From NCBI GenBank assembly GCA_003996215.1, contig QJPP01000665.1:62001-126000 (forward strand): a stretch of DNA of 64,000 bases, in the 5' to 3' direction. Each line of letters starts with the position of its first letter. The stretch's first letter is position 1. The notes under the pieces were generated by a model that was not told the origin of the DNA, made no database searches, and saw only the letters and a list, made by a program, of their open reading frames with translations. The DNA is from Jaltomata sinuosa. Lineage: Eukaryota > Streptophyta > Magnoliopsida > Solanales > Solanaceae. The position numbers and the translations under genes were made by a program. Of the stretch, positions 22,707 through 34,924 are shown in pieces.

Positions 22707-23414
22707 CTAAGGCGAAGCACTAGGGTGGATAAATCCCTTATCTAGGAGTTCATGAAGCTGAGTCTTAAGTTTCCTTAACTCTACCAGATCTATACGATAT
22801 GGAGGAATGGAAATTGGGTGAGTTTTTGGCTCTAAGTAAATACAGAAATCAATATCCCTGTCTGGAGGCATACCAGGTAAATCCATCGAAAACACCTCTT
22901 GAAACTCTGAAATAACCGAAACTGACTCAATAGATGGGGACTCCACACTATCATCCCAGAGATGGGATAAAAAGTCTAAACACCCTCTACCCACTAGCTT
23001 CCTAGCCCAAACAAAAGATATGATCCTTATAGTCTTAGGCTTGTACACACCTTTCCACTCTAGCCTATCCTTACCCGGAATCTCTAGAGCCACAGTCTTG
23101 GTGTTACAATTCAATACAACATGATAAGTATATAACCAGGTCATGCCCAAAATGATATCGAAGTCTACCATATCCAGAATTACCAAGTCTACCCAAGTAT
23201 GCAATCCCACAAATACAACAAAACAAGCACGATAAACATGAGTCACAATCATGGACTCTCCAATTGGGGTGGAAACATGGATAGGGGAATCAAGGATATC
23301 ACAAATCAAATCCAGACCCAAAGAAAAATTCACAGACACATATGAATATAAAGAACCTGGGTCAAAAAGTACTGAAGCCATCCTATCACAGACAAGAATT
23401 GTACATGTGATCAC
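22707..23414 (-). pseudogene. Protease and start of RT, element 2
   Basis: An open stretch of 235 codons. SVLFDPGSLYSYVSVNF carries the retropepsin active-site loop D-P-G-S, and VDFDIILGMTWLYTY the downstream conserved strand. The end (DLPGMPPDRDIDFCIYLEP, LHELLDKGFIHPSASP) is the N-terminus of RT. The frame is intact in itself, and its active-site loop is preserved, unlike element 1; it ends at a TAG where RT should continue. Confidence 0.87.
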
Positions 23415-23479
23415 TGCGTCTGATGCCTCCGCCTCAGACCTCCCTGGATAAGCATAACACTAAGCCTGGTCATCAATCT

Positions 23480-24890
23480 GAGCTACTTCCTTGGTTGGAT
23501 ACGCCACACCCATGCCTGCACCGATGTTCTCCTTGTCTCCTCGTTCTCTCTGAAAATTACCTCGCCTACCCTGTGGATGACCTCTAGCATGGCCACATCT
23601 ACCTGTTGGGACCACAGCCTTAAATTGCTGCTGAGCCTAATTACCAGTCTTTTTCTGAGGGAACTCCCTCTTAAAGTGGCCCATATCTCCACAATGAAAA
23701 CAACCACGATCAAGCGAAGGCCTACTGGTAGATGTGTAAGAAGATCCCTGGCCCCAGGGAGCTGAAAACTGTTGATTAGCTCCTGAACAACCACCTATAG
23801 CAGCTGGCAAAGCTGACTGAATAGGACAGGCAGAGTACACCTGCTAATTGTGGCCCCTAGAGTATGAGCCACTGAAATTTCCATCATTTCGGGGCCTCTT
23901 GGCTAACACTTTAGCCTGCCCAACCTACTTGACCCATTCTAACTTCTTAACATAATTTGTTACCTCATTGAAGCCCTTCCCTGCTGAAGTCATGTGCACA
24001 GATAACACCTATAAGTCCATATTCAAGCCCTTCACAAATAACTAAATCCGCTCATCCTCAAAACCCAACAACTGTGTAGCAAAATGAGACAAGGCATGAA
24101 ACTTAGCCTCATAAGCAGAGACCGATATATTACCCTATTCTAGAGCCAGGAACTCATCCTTTTTGTGATATCTCAAAGTACGAGGCACATACTTCTCTAG
24201 GAAGTGAGCGTGAAACTGCTCCCAAGTCAGTGGGGGAAAAACAGATGATCGACACTCCACATGCTCCACCATTGCTTAGCGTCACCCTGCAACTGAAAAG
24301 TGACAAACTCAACCCCGTGTTGTTTCACAATACCTAGCTTGTGATGCCTCTCATAATAGTCAAATATGAACTCATAAGCATTTTCCTTATCAATACCCTG
24401 AAACGTAAGAGATTTTAGCTTGAGGAACTTAGTCAGCATCTCATGCTCATTCCCTGTCATTACCGAACCTAGCATTAGTTCGAAGAAGTCGTTTGTACCC
24501 AACGCCACATCCATTCTAGAAGTTATAGTAGCCGCTGGCTGAGTACCCAAAACCTGATTTGCAGTCACTGTAGGGTTGGATCCAGCACCAACCAGCCCAC
24601 TCAAGAAGGACCACACTTGTTAAAATGCTTCAGGTGTGATAGGGGGAAGGCCTGCACCTCCAGTCGGTGTTGCCTCCTCCTGCTCTACACCATCATCAAC
24701 AACAACCTTGACTTCCTCTTCAACTTGAACCTGGGGTGGGATAGGGGTCGCCTCACATGCTCCTGCAGCCGCTAGAGCTTCACCCTTGGCGGGTGTTGCT
24801 CTACCTCTACCCCTGCCATTGCCCCTGCCCCTTCCTCTCCTCTGACAGCCAGGCCCACTACTGGGATCACTGCTCTTGCTCCATTAATCC
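23480..24890 (-). pseudogene. gag relic of element 2
   Basis: The frame 24227-24616 has a capsid-like stretch (LKLKSLTFQGIDKENAYEF, QLQGDAKQWWSM). A frameshifted knuckle at 23660-23705 reads C-F-H-C-G-D-M-G-H-F-K-R-E-F: the fourth zinc ligand is Phe (TTC) in place of Cys. The N-terminal region (24640-24890) is Gly/Arg/Pro-rich and has many stops. Confidence 0.8.
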
Positions 24891-25106
24891 TCGTGTTAAC
24901 CATCTGTGGATAAAAGAGTGAATGAAGTTAGATACCAATTTGTATCACAAGATACCAATTATAATCAAGTTATAGCACAAAGGAAGAAAGAAGTGATAGT
25001 TTTCCTAAAGTCCTATAGCCTCTCGAAGAAAAGTACGGACGTCTCCGCAACATTCTGCAAAACTCTACTAGAATTGTTTTGGTACGATGAGATCAACAAA
25101 CCTAGG

Positions 25107-25118
25107 GCTCTGATACCA
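25107..25118 (-). promoter_or_regulatory. Primer-binding site, initiator Met tRNA, element 2
   Basis: Reads TGGTATCAGAGC on the - strand, four bases after the end of the 5' LTR (25123). Intact. Confidence 0.92.
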
Positions 25119-25122
25119 TTTT

Positions 25123-27321
25123 TGTCACAAGCCAGACTGCCGTGAGTGGCACCCACCCAACCCCCATGTGAGCAAACCATCTTTGTCACGACCCAGACCG
25201 CCCTGAGTGGCACCCACCCAACCCCCAGGTGAGCAAACCATCAACGACTCTGAACTTAACCATTCTAATAGCTCAAAACCAGTGTGCAAAAAAATAAACT
25301 AGTAATTCAATAACAATCTCAATACTATTATAAATAACCTGCATAAAATCCCTCCCTAGAACCTGAAAGTCATCATACCAAAACACTACCAAAAGTCTAG
25401 AATGCGGGGATGCAACCCCAAAATAAATAAGAGTCTAAGCCTGAAACAAGTGTGCTATAACTGAAATAAAAGAGACCAAGGTAGCTCGATCGAAGCAGAT
25501 CACCCTTGATGTCTGAAAGCGCTGGGACTACAGGTGAGGTCGCGTGTCAGCCGCCGAAAGATTGCTTGTACTCATAAAAAGAAAAGCAAGTGCAGAATTA
25601 GTACACAACCACCGTATACTGGTAGAATCGCCGGCCAGCTCCAATAAACATAATATGAACAGTAAACCATAACATAGTAAGGTACAGGGAACATGTAGTA
25701 AGTCAACAATTAGCCAGATATTAAATTCCTCTCGTAGCTTATTAACAAATGAACCAAATAACAACCATTGACCACACCCAAAACAGCAACACATACCCTT
25801 TTTCACATAACCTGGACCAAACAAGGATCCCCCTAACATCACCTAAGAGTTAGACATGCAATCTCGATCTACTCTAAGACCAACCTCACATTTAACATAA
25901 AATCACCTGGCCTCTCATGGACCTTATGCAAATATCACAGTTCAAGAATGCAACCCGATCGACTCATGGAACCATCGAAGAATAAGATAGTGCAATTAAA
26001 ATAACCTATACCGGGTGTGGTACCCGAGCCAACCATTATGAATTTTTGTACCATGCATGGTACCCGAGCCAACTGAATATCATAACAAGTCCAATCAATC
26101 ACAATCAATGAACAAACATACTTGTAAAACCAATAAGCAAACAAAAAAAGTTCATTTCACAAGACTGATTACCGTACAACTAGACATTCACAATTCATTC
26201 CCTAAACATGCAACTCATACACTACTACGAGATAGTATGTGAACACATAATGCATATTAAAAATCAATAACTATCACCTACCTCGAAATATTTCAAGCTC
26301 TACCCTACTCAATCAGAGCTTTTTTGTTTCATGTAGTTCTTGCCAGTTCTTGGTCTAAAATAACACACAATAACCAAAAATCAATCCTTATGGCCTACTA
26401 ATTACCCGAAATATGCAAAAACCCCAAACCCCAGGCCAACCATGATCATTGCACCCCTTTCCTGGGCTTTCCCACTATTTATTCACCTATTCCTACCATT
26501 TTTTATGGATACATTTAGAGAATTAAGGTCACATGATCATAATCCAGTGGAATTAACAACACCCAAGAACTTCTACACCTTAGAATCCCCCTTTTCCCCC
26601 AGATTCTACCATCCTAGATCATTTCAAACCTTTTCCCAAGTCTACCTCTAGCAATTCTATAGCGTAGGAAAGATAGTACGGAGTTGAGTGAGTAAATTCT
26701 TACCTTTAGGATAAAAAATGATGAAAATCGCCCAAAATTGCCTTGCCCCTTTCCCAAAATGTCTTGAAGAAAAACTAACTATTTTGGGAAAGTTTCTGCA
26801 TTAAATTCCATCACGCTCTGCTATAGAGGTCCCTGCTCCGCCCTAGCGGTTCCACCATAGCAAAACCATCCGCTATAGTGGTGCTGACTGATGTTGACTT
26901 CCGCTATAGCGGTAATTTCTCTGCTATAGTGGAGGTTGCTATGGTGGTGTGTCAACTGCTACGGTAGTTGACACGGGATAGAAAGTCATAAATCCTCTCA
27001 AAAGGGTCTATTTTACAACACACTTAAATTTCTGATGTTCTGGAACAACCCCTTCGTGTCAACCTCGATACCGACAGTTTTACTTACTCGAACTCGATTC
27101 TGGAAAGTCCCTCGAACTCATTTATATCTTAGCTATACATAAAACTAGCTCAAAACTAGACACGTTACCCAATCCTTACTCAAATTTCCCTAGATTATAC
27201 CTCGCTCCAAAACTGACCGAGACTAGCCTAGCCCAAAATTTACAACTCCCAAACCCAGAAGTTTTCTGACTTGAAACTTGGCATGAAAAGTCTACACATA
27301 ATGATGAACTCGGTCATTACA
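25123..27321 (-). repeat. 5' LTR of element 2
   Basis: 2.2 kb, - strand start TGTAATGACCGAG at 27321 and end at 25123. Contains a doubled terminal unit (25123 and 25184), two minisatellite units (about 26008-26075) and the palindrome cluster at 26815-26965. Differences from the partner LTR are scattered substitutions and short indels, so the insertion is not recent. Confidence 0.9.
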
Positions 27322-27326
27322 GAATG

Positions 27327-28203
27327 TTTCATTCAAAAACAAGACTGTCTAAGTCATAGAACCCCAATAAAATTCAAGTTCAGACATTTTTCACTGAGAG
27401 TTTTCAGAAGAAAATTTGATACTCTCATTCACGTTTGACTTCCATAGTTGTCTTACATATAAAATGAACGAAAAATGATTTATGAAACTATTTGTTGTCT
27501 TACTTGTGCACTTAATATGCTCATGATCCTCATAATCTACTTTTTCATTCTCATTTGGTATTTCTAATAAAACTCTATCTTCCACCTATAATGTTGTCAG
27601 AAATTGACAGCTAGCTTAACCCTCAATTGAGATATTCTGCTCTAGCACTTTTATTTTTCATCAAATCTTAAACTCATTTATATAATCACCATAACTTAGA
27701 TGATCACTTTTAAAATACATGGTGTTAAATAAGTATGAAATTAATTTTGCATAGTTTTTACAAGACTCATTGATTTATCATTTTTTTTCATAGTACGAAT
27801 TATATACATCAATTACTTTCTTCTTAAACTCCATCACATTCAAAAAGTAATGTATTGATAGTGAGTTTATGTGTTTTGGATATTCATATTGATGAAAATA
27901 CTTTATCAACTTGTGTCCATGAAGTCAAACAAGAACCTTGAAGGCTTTTTATGTACGTTGCAAGTTATTTCGTAAAAGAATTTAAATCATACTAATGAAA
28001 GTCTTTCCTAGAAAATGTTGCATACGCTGAATTAATTAAATCATTGAAGGTTAGATCAGTTATCTGTAGTTTAGCTTTGAAAAGTAATTTGCAATATGGT
28101 AATAGTATTTCTTCCTAAAATATATACACACGCATCAACATGTTGCAAACATAAAAATAATTTATCAGAAGAAGAGCATCACCTTCAATTTATCCTAAGA
28201 TCT
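27327..28203 (-). pseudogene. AT-rich coding relic, possibly Ulp1 (C48) protease-like
   Basis: Most of the interval is AT-rich with stops. On the - strand at about 27800-27925 one frame reads WTQVDKVFSSI and, after a shift, HYFLNVMEFKKKVIDVYNS. That order resembles the catalytic-His strand (W-x-x-VD-x-V-x-x-P, HW-x-L, V-YDS) of Ulp1-type proteases carried by some plant MULE and CACTA transposons (family knowledge). The Trp after His is Tyr here. A 64-codon frame at 27391-27585 lies downstream on the same strand. The assignment is weak. Confidence 0.3.
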
Positions 28204-28208
28204 TCTAT

Positions 28209-30562
28209 TATCATGATTCAAATGACCATGAGTAGTACCCACACTAACCCTCTGGTGGAGAACCATCTAACTCGCACCTTAAATCTTACACTTATCCAAT
28301 TCTAGAAGAACAAATATAAAACCAACTTTACTATAAAATAATAGTCAAAAACTAATGAAATAAGTGCAAAATAATTTGACTATCTATTACATCCCCAAGA
28401 ACTGAAAATTATCATAAACAAACTCGTACAATAATCAATATCTATGATATCAAAAATAAATAATAAAGAGTCTCATCATCTTAAATAAGGACAATAACCA
28501 AGAGAGGATCCACGGCAGTCTGAGATATAGTGCTCACCCTTGAATTTAGTGTCAGCCGCCTAGTCTAGATGAAGTTGTGTCTGAGCCTCTGAAACACGGT
28601 CTGCACTCAATAAAAGAAGAGTACATGATAGTATCAGTACAAAACACCATGTATTGGTAGGTACCATAGACCGACTCAGTTTAAAACAAGTATATAATCA
28701 AACTAAATAACAAGTAAAAGTCACTTCAACACTTAGCATGTAAATCAGTCAACAGATAGTCATCCCAAGTCAAGTCAATAACATTAGTGACAAGTTCATA
28801 TAAATCACCGAATATCACCACAACAAGGTAAGGGTAAACACTTTCAATAAATAAATCACGTGGAATCTATGTCCACCTAATCATTTCTCAATACAATCAA
28901 TACCTCTAATCTCATCTCAGCTCTCAATACCATCTCACCATATCTAACCATGAAATAAAATAATATAAAAAAATAGTGTACACACATACTAAAGGGTCTT
29001 ATTTTTGCCCAACCAGCCATGACTTGCAGGGGACGCGCCATGGTCCATGTACCATACTGGCTCGTGGTACCTGATTTATATAAAAATAATCATACTGGCT
29101 CATAGTACCCAATCAACAATAACCAAAAGGACAACAATACATGTACCGGCTCGTGGTACATGTTCCAACCTAATAATAGTGAACCTATGGTTCCAAGTCT
29201 ACCTCTCAGGATATATCACAGTACATTAATTACCCATATACTTAATCATTTCAAGTTCATTATCCAGTTCATGTATACATAACTTATTCGTTCAAGCACA
29301 ATCTGAAAACAATCATCATTCAAACATGTCTGAAGATCAATCACAAGTTAAGTAATTCAATCACATACATGTATTAAAGTAAGTCTCAACTTCAATTTAA
29401 ATCATAATCTACCTCGAGTGAAGAATTATCACCCCACAAGTTATTTGGTAATTGTCTTACCTTTTCTTAACGCCTCAGAGCGTTCAAAGTCTACACATAA
29501 CAAGTACAAGAGTAATTAATCATTTACTCTTCATTTCAGACTTTAAAAATTTAATCCCCTAATTCTACCCTTATTTGAGGTCTATAGAATTTTTCAAGGG
29601 TCAATTAATCATTAACTAGTCTCACAATAATTGTGTGATCAAGATTCAAAAGGTTCTAATCAAATTAATCTAATTTTAGCAATTTTTACGCTTAAAAGTC
29701 TCATCTTTATAGAATTCAAGGTTCCCTATTAGTCCTAATCATATTTAAAACTATCAATTTCATGCTAGAAATCATAAAAGAACATTGTAGGATCAATTCT
29801 AGGTGAAATTACACCTACACATAGGGTTTTTCCCATTTTTCATACTTTCAAGGCTCTAAATCCACAATTCCATCATTAATTTTCAATCCAATGATTTCAC
29901 AAGGATTAATGATTGATAAACAAAGAGGTTTATGAAGTAACTTACCTCGAACAAAGGAAAATATCCTAACTCTTGAAAAAATTGCCTCTTGATTCTCTGG
30001 AATACAACTTAGAGTTTGTGAAAATTAACTTTGATAACTGACTTAAGTTTTGTAAAATTACCCTGTCACTTATCACGGCGGGCCGCGTCTCACTATGGTG
30101 AGTTGTTGTGGCCGGACTTGGCTTGCTACAGCAGTTCCTTGACCGCTATGGTAAAAATTTATCTGCTATGGTGGACTAGCTATGACGAGTGTTCGCCTCA
30201 TTACAGCGACTATCAAAAATAAAATGTCGGGACTCACCCTAAAACATTCCATTTCACAATACACTTTAAATTCTAGATATCATGAATTAATTTCAACACG
30301 GTAACTATCATAATTAAAGTTCTATGAAACCGATTATCATCCTAAAACTTTCTACGAGATTCTATATTAGTCGACTATTCATAAATGGACACCACAACAT
30401 CAATCTTTGAATCACGAATTTAAAATCATCACATAAGAATATGATACCAGATTTTCATTAAAATTTACCCTACCCTGAGATTTTATTTACTTTCATTTAA
30501 GAACTTATATAGCCGGGTACTTATGCCCTAATTTTAGTATAAAGACGGAACAAATCGTTATA
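28209..30562 (-). mobile_element. Solo LTR B
   Basis: Flanked by the perfect 5-bp duplication TCTAT (28204-28208 and 30563-30567). On the - strand it starts TATAACGATTTG and ends ATCATGATA, the expected TG...CA termini with a transition at each end. It shares with element 2 the palindrome cluster at the same distance from the 5' end (30065-30205) and the internal repeat of GGTACC words separated by CTCGTGGTAC (29040-29165). No internal retroelement genes. Confidence 0.85.
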
Positions 30563-30567
30563 TCTAT

Positions 30568-31090
30568 AATAAAAGCAACATCAACTAAAACAATATCAGC
30601 ATCACCTACCGATATACTTTATTCAATTTCAAAATAAATTATTGAACTTAGACTTTTCACACATTCGTCGCCATGACTGAACCTCCTACCATCATAAGAT
30701 GATTCAGGAATCAATTACACATTGCTTTTTTTACTAACTTGCACTCAAACAACATCAACTTCAGTTGTGTCTTCAGTTCCTAAGATATGCACTGGACTTT
30801 AAGTTTCAGCAGATCCTTATCCATAACTCAACCTCTTACCATCATGATCTGATTTAGGTACTGAGCAAACATTAAATTTCTAACCAACTTTAACTGAAGC
30901 AACATTAACACCAGATGCATCTATAATAATCGATGTGCCTACATTTTTATGGCCATAACTCATCCTACGACCATCATGATTTGATTGAGAATCTTTAGCA
31001 TTCACTTGCTCTTTACTTATTTGTTGCTTATCAAATAAATTAATAAGTGTATTCAATTTTGCTTCAAATTCATCAAGATAGACTTATAAA
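30568..31090 (-). pseudogene. Coding-like relic with D-G-R-R repeats, unidentified
   Basis: On the - strand from 31078 a frame reads LDEFEAKLNTLINLFDKQQ (coiled-coil-like), then three degenerate units of about 140-150 bp, each with a D-G-[RK]-R-x-S-[YH]-G motif: NHDGRRMSYG (about 30965), DHDGKRLSYG (about 30830) and SYDGRRFSHG (about 30680). Five or so stops interrupt it. The repeated peptide shows it was once coding. It may belong with the Ulp1-like relic at 27.3-28.2 kb on the same strand, split by solo LTR B; that link is inferred. The family is not recognised. Confidence 0.4.
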
Positions 31091-31425
31091 AATAGTACAA
31101 TCAGCTCAGACGTATATATTGACATTGTCAGACATGTGCATATGAGACTTCACTAAAATAAATTCTAGCACTCAGTCACATATGTTTAAGACATTTTAAA
31201 TACAAAGTTGAATTCAGACATGTCTGCATGAAACTTCACTGGAAAAAACTCCTAACATTAGATAAAATATGTCTGATATATTTTAAATACAAAAGTTAAA
31301 TTCTTATGTGTGCGCATGAAATTTCACTAAAAAAAATTTAACACTCAATCGCATATGTCTGAAAAGTTTTAAAAATAAAATTGAACTCAAACATGTGCAT
31401 ATAAAACTTCAGTGAAAAATAACCT
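31091..31425. repeat. Degenerate 87-bp tandem repeat, four units
   Basis: The word GCATGAAACTTCACT plus an A-run recurs at about 31139, 31226, 31314 and 31397 with periods of 83-88 bp. Related single words appear at about 35007, 36462, 39826, 40008, 41870 and 42056, so the array is the denser part of an old dispersed satellite into which the solo LTRs inserted. Confidence 0.65.
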
Positions 31426-34400
31426 TGTCACAATCCGATTTCTCGGTCATGATGGTACCTACAACCCCCCAGTAAGCGAATCAATCCCCATAGCTCAGAA
31501 CGATTAGTAATGGGCTACTAGCTAACAGTTAAGCGGAAGAAATGATATAATCAAGCGGAAGCAAAGGAACAAGATGAAAAGATAGATAACAGGAATATAT
31601 ATACATATGCAGAAGCTAAACCAAACTCCAAAACCTGGTATCATAGTATAGAGCCGGAACTACATATAAGGAGTATGAAGCATCCAAAATAATATACACA
31701 AGTGTCTCTGAGTAGTAACGGAGTACATGATACAAAACATAAACAAAAGCTAAGCTCCGACTGCCAAGAGCTCACCCTCAGCCTGGATAGTCCAAAAGAT
31801 CTCCAAGCACGAATCTCACGATCTAGCAGTGATGGCCCATACTAGGATCTGCACCAGAAGATGCAGAGTGTAGTATGAGCACCAATTGCAAAGCAACCGG
31901 TATCCAATAGGTATCATAGGCCGACTGGGCACATATAAGATAAAAGAGCAGTAATAAGCAGAATAGAAACAAGTAGTCACAGAAGGCAATGAATAAGCAC
32001 ACTGAAGCTAGCACGGAAGGAATACAAACAGGAACAACATACATGGCTAGCTACTATAACACAATCATAGGCGAAAGAAAGAAACACATACTCGGAATCC
32101 TCGCAATAACCAGTATATAAAGAAGAGTTTAGAAAGTAGGCGATATACCAGTAACCTCAAATGGATAGAAAAGGAGAGAAAAGATAATGATAATCATGCT
32201 GGAATACAAGATACAATAACCCAAATAAACATATTAATCTCAAGTAAGAATTTAACAACTGAAAGTCCAAATTTGACCTTAATAATATCCAAAGTCATAA
32301 GAACCACAATACGAACCAATAGAGCAAAATAGTAACAATAAGTCTACCTACAGTCCCACGGGCGCCATACACCTAAGGAACACAAACAAGTGAAGACAAA
32401 CCCTCCGGCATTCCATACTACCGGAGCATACAATTAACAAACAGTAAACAAGGGTGGTACCTCACACAAATGAATGACATGATATGATATGCTGAACTAA
32501 GTGCAACCGCAATGTCAGTGTGTTATCCTCTCCGGTGCCCCAAAGGTTCAATAAAGGCGGGATTCATGGAAGTACTTCTCCCGAGCACACCTACTCCACC
32601 GTACACCCCTACAACCGGTCACCTTTTTGCCTGTAGCACTTAGTCCAGAATGACAGGATCCATGGAGGTCTACTCGTAGACTACATACTACACTCTAACC
32701 TCAAAGTATCAGTCCGGAGTGCCACCGGATCCAAACTAGTACTCGAATGCTCAAAAATGCATGCCTTAATCCTATCTAGGTCTAATCAATGAAATAAGTC
32801 TCATAAACCCCCTTCAAGGGTGCCCGGGTGTATCTGGGTTTAAAACAGTAGTAAATCCAGTCTGATGCTCAGCTTTACCGAGTCTAATATCATTTCTCAT
32901 CCTTAATAGGGTCAATCTAGCATCTCAGTTTAACCGGGTCAAGTATATAGTAGGAAAACTGTAGCAAATCTTTCTTTTAACTTTTCTTACCCGAAGAACA
33001 TCCAATAAGATGATACCGGTCCATTTCATAATCAATTTTACCGAAAATAGGCCCCACGGGCTATGCAAGATTTAAAAATCATTAATAGGAGGCCCGAAGC
33101 CAAAACCATAGTAAAATCATGGAGAAAATCATTTTATATTCATGATAATGGCATGCTCAATCACAATCAATAGCCCAATGGCTCACAATCAACCTATCGG
33201 GCCTGCACAGGCTCCAATCATTCTACAGCACAGATAGCCAGCTCTATAATAATAATAACAATATTCGAGACTCATGGACATTCCAAATTTCCCACCATCT
33301 ATGTTCCAGAGTCAATATAAGGCCTCACAGGACCACAAGGCTGAATAGAGCGTATAAGATAAATACTCCAAACATCGGAGGAAGAAAAGTAATCAGACGT
33401 GAATAAAGCGGTCAAGGTCTGTGGTACCAACTAATAAACCCAACCGAAGGATGCCCATAAGTATAATTTTATCCTATATATGTAAAGTCTAAAGAGTTTA
33501 AACTGTAACCTAATTATCGTCCAATGACAAGCTGCTGGGACAACAATATCCAAGCCCGAATCACTCCGAGAAGCTCCGAATGATAATCAAACTATCACAA
33601 ATATAAATAATATATCAAGACGAGTTCAACAACATCCATATCTCTATAATAATAGTTGAGTCAAAATTTGAGTCACCGATGGGTCCGTGGGCCTCACAAC
33701 CCAAAGCCAGAAATGAAGAAGCGCATAATGATCACCACACCCCAAGGTGTGCATGCTTAGATTTTGGAGAGAATTTGGCCAAGGAATTGGCTCAAACCAG
33801 CCAGCCCATTATAAGAACAATAGATGAATCAAATGAGCGAATTCAATGAAAAAATAGTCGATAAAACTCACCAATTATGATGGAGGAACGATCACAAGCA
33901 AGAATTATGCACTCCAACACCAAGAATTGATCAAATACTAAGTTTAGAGTTGTTATCAATGGAGAAATCGTATTTTGGGTGAAGAAGACGAAGTTAAGAG
34001 TTTATATACTACCCAGGGGTCCTTCATCGCGATCACAAAGGGACCACTCACGGTCGCGAGGACCACGCTGGCTAGACCATCGCGATCGCGAGGACTAGCC
34101 ATGCAGTCGCAAAGAACAAAAGGGGAGAAGCTTTATTGCGATCGCGACAGGCGATCACGCGATCGCGAAGAACAAGGGACCAAGTGCTTCATCACGGTCT
34201 CGAAGAGAGAAGATCGCAATCGCGATTAAGGCCTGAGGCCTGCACCCATAACAGCAAAATCTGCAACGTTCCCAAAACTCTACGGAGTATTCCTGGCACA
34301 ATCAAAAATTGATAATCGAAAATCAATAATGCTAACACAGTGGAAACGATGTTCTGGACTCAACAGAATCAACGAAACTTCCATACGAGGTCATTTTAGA

Positions 34401-34919
34401 GAAATATTGACCTAAGTCAACACTAACCAACAAGCAACCTAACACTCGAAATAAGCTCGGGACACCCGAGACCCGAACCAACCATCTACCTAATCCAAAC
34501 TCATCATTCTAGAGCTAATGCAATCATCGGATTTTGAGTCCGATACTCCGATCATTGAAAGCTGACCATGGTTACACTTCCAACTCCAAATGGCCTGAAA
34601 ACAGAAAAAGCAACACAAAAACCCACACCAAAAGTTCGCAGGCCTCACTAAAGGTCCAACTAGACCAAACTCAATGCTCTGGAGCTAACAAAACTGTCGG
34701 AATTCGATTTTGAGCACGTTAGATAAGAATGTTGACTAAAGTCAATGATATTCTAAGCTAAGGCTCTAAAATAGGCAAACGCCCAAAACAACCAAACGAA
34801 CGATTAGGGCACTGAACTACCTATCTCAGCAAGCCATAAATGACTTGAAATCGCTACAGAAAAGTTCTAACAGTACAATGAATGCGTAAATGCGAAGATG
34901 ACCAGAAGGTTCATCACAA
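31426..34919 (-). mobile_element. Solo LTR C, same family as element 1
   Basis: Flanked by the perfect duplication AACCT (31421-31425 and 34920-34924). On the - strand it starts TGTGATGAACC and ends GGATTGTGACA, and it follows the element 1 LTR closely (TTAGAGC, TTGACTTTAGTCAA and ATTTATGGCTTG words in the same order). It is 3.49 kb, close to the 3.40-kb 5' LTR of element 1. A TATA-like GTATATAAAC (- strand, near 34005) lies next to a cluster of TCGCGATCGCGA palindromes (34025-34230). Confidence 0.9.
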
Positions 34920-34924
34920 ACCTA

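Larger units (their letters stand above)
14659..27321 (-). mobile_element. Ty3 chromovirus (Tekay/Del-like), decayed, with nested solo LTR: element 2
   Basis: Read on the - strand, the 5' LTR is 25123-27321 and the 3' LTR is 14659-16898. The flanking 5-mers are AAATG (14654-14658) and GAATG (27322-27326), a target duplication with one change. An initiator-Met primer site lies at 25107-25118. Gag, protease, RT, RNase H, integrase and a chromodomain follow in order, all damaged. A solo LTR of another family (18072-21097) sits inside the integrase, so this element is older than that insertion. LTR sequence is related to solo LTR 36507-39781. Confidence 0.92.

Noticed and set aside
33975..34229. 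Arg/Ser-rich open frame of 84 codons
   Set aside because: It covers the TCGCGATCGCGA palindrome cluster of solo LTR C; coding appearance follows from the repeated motif.
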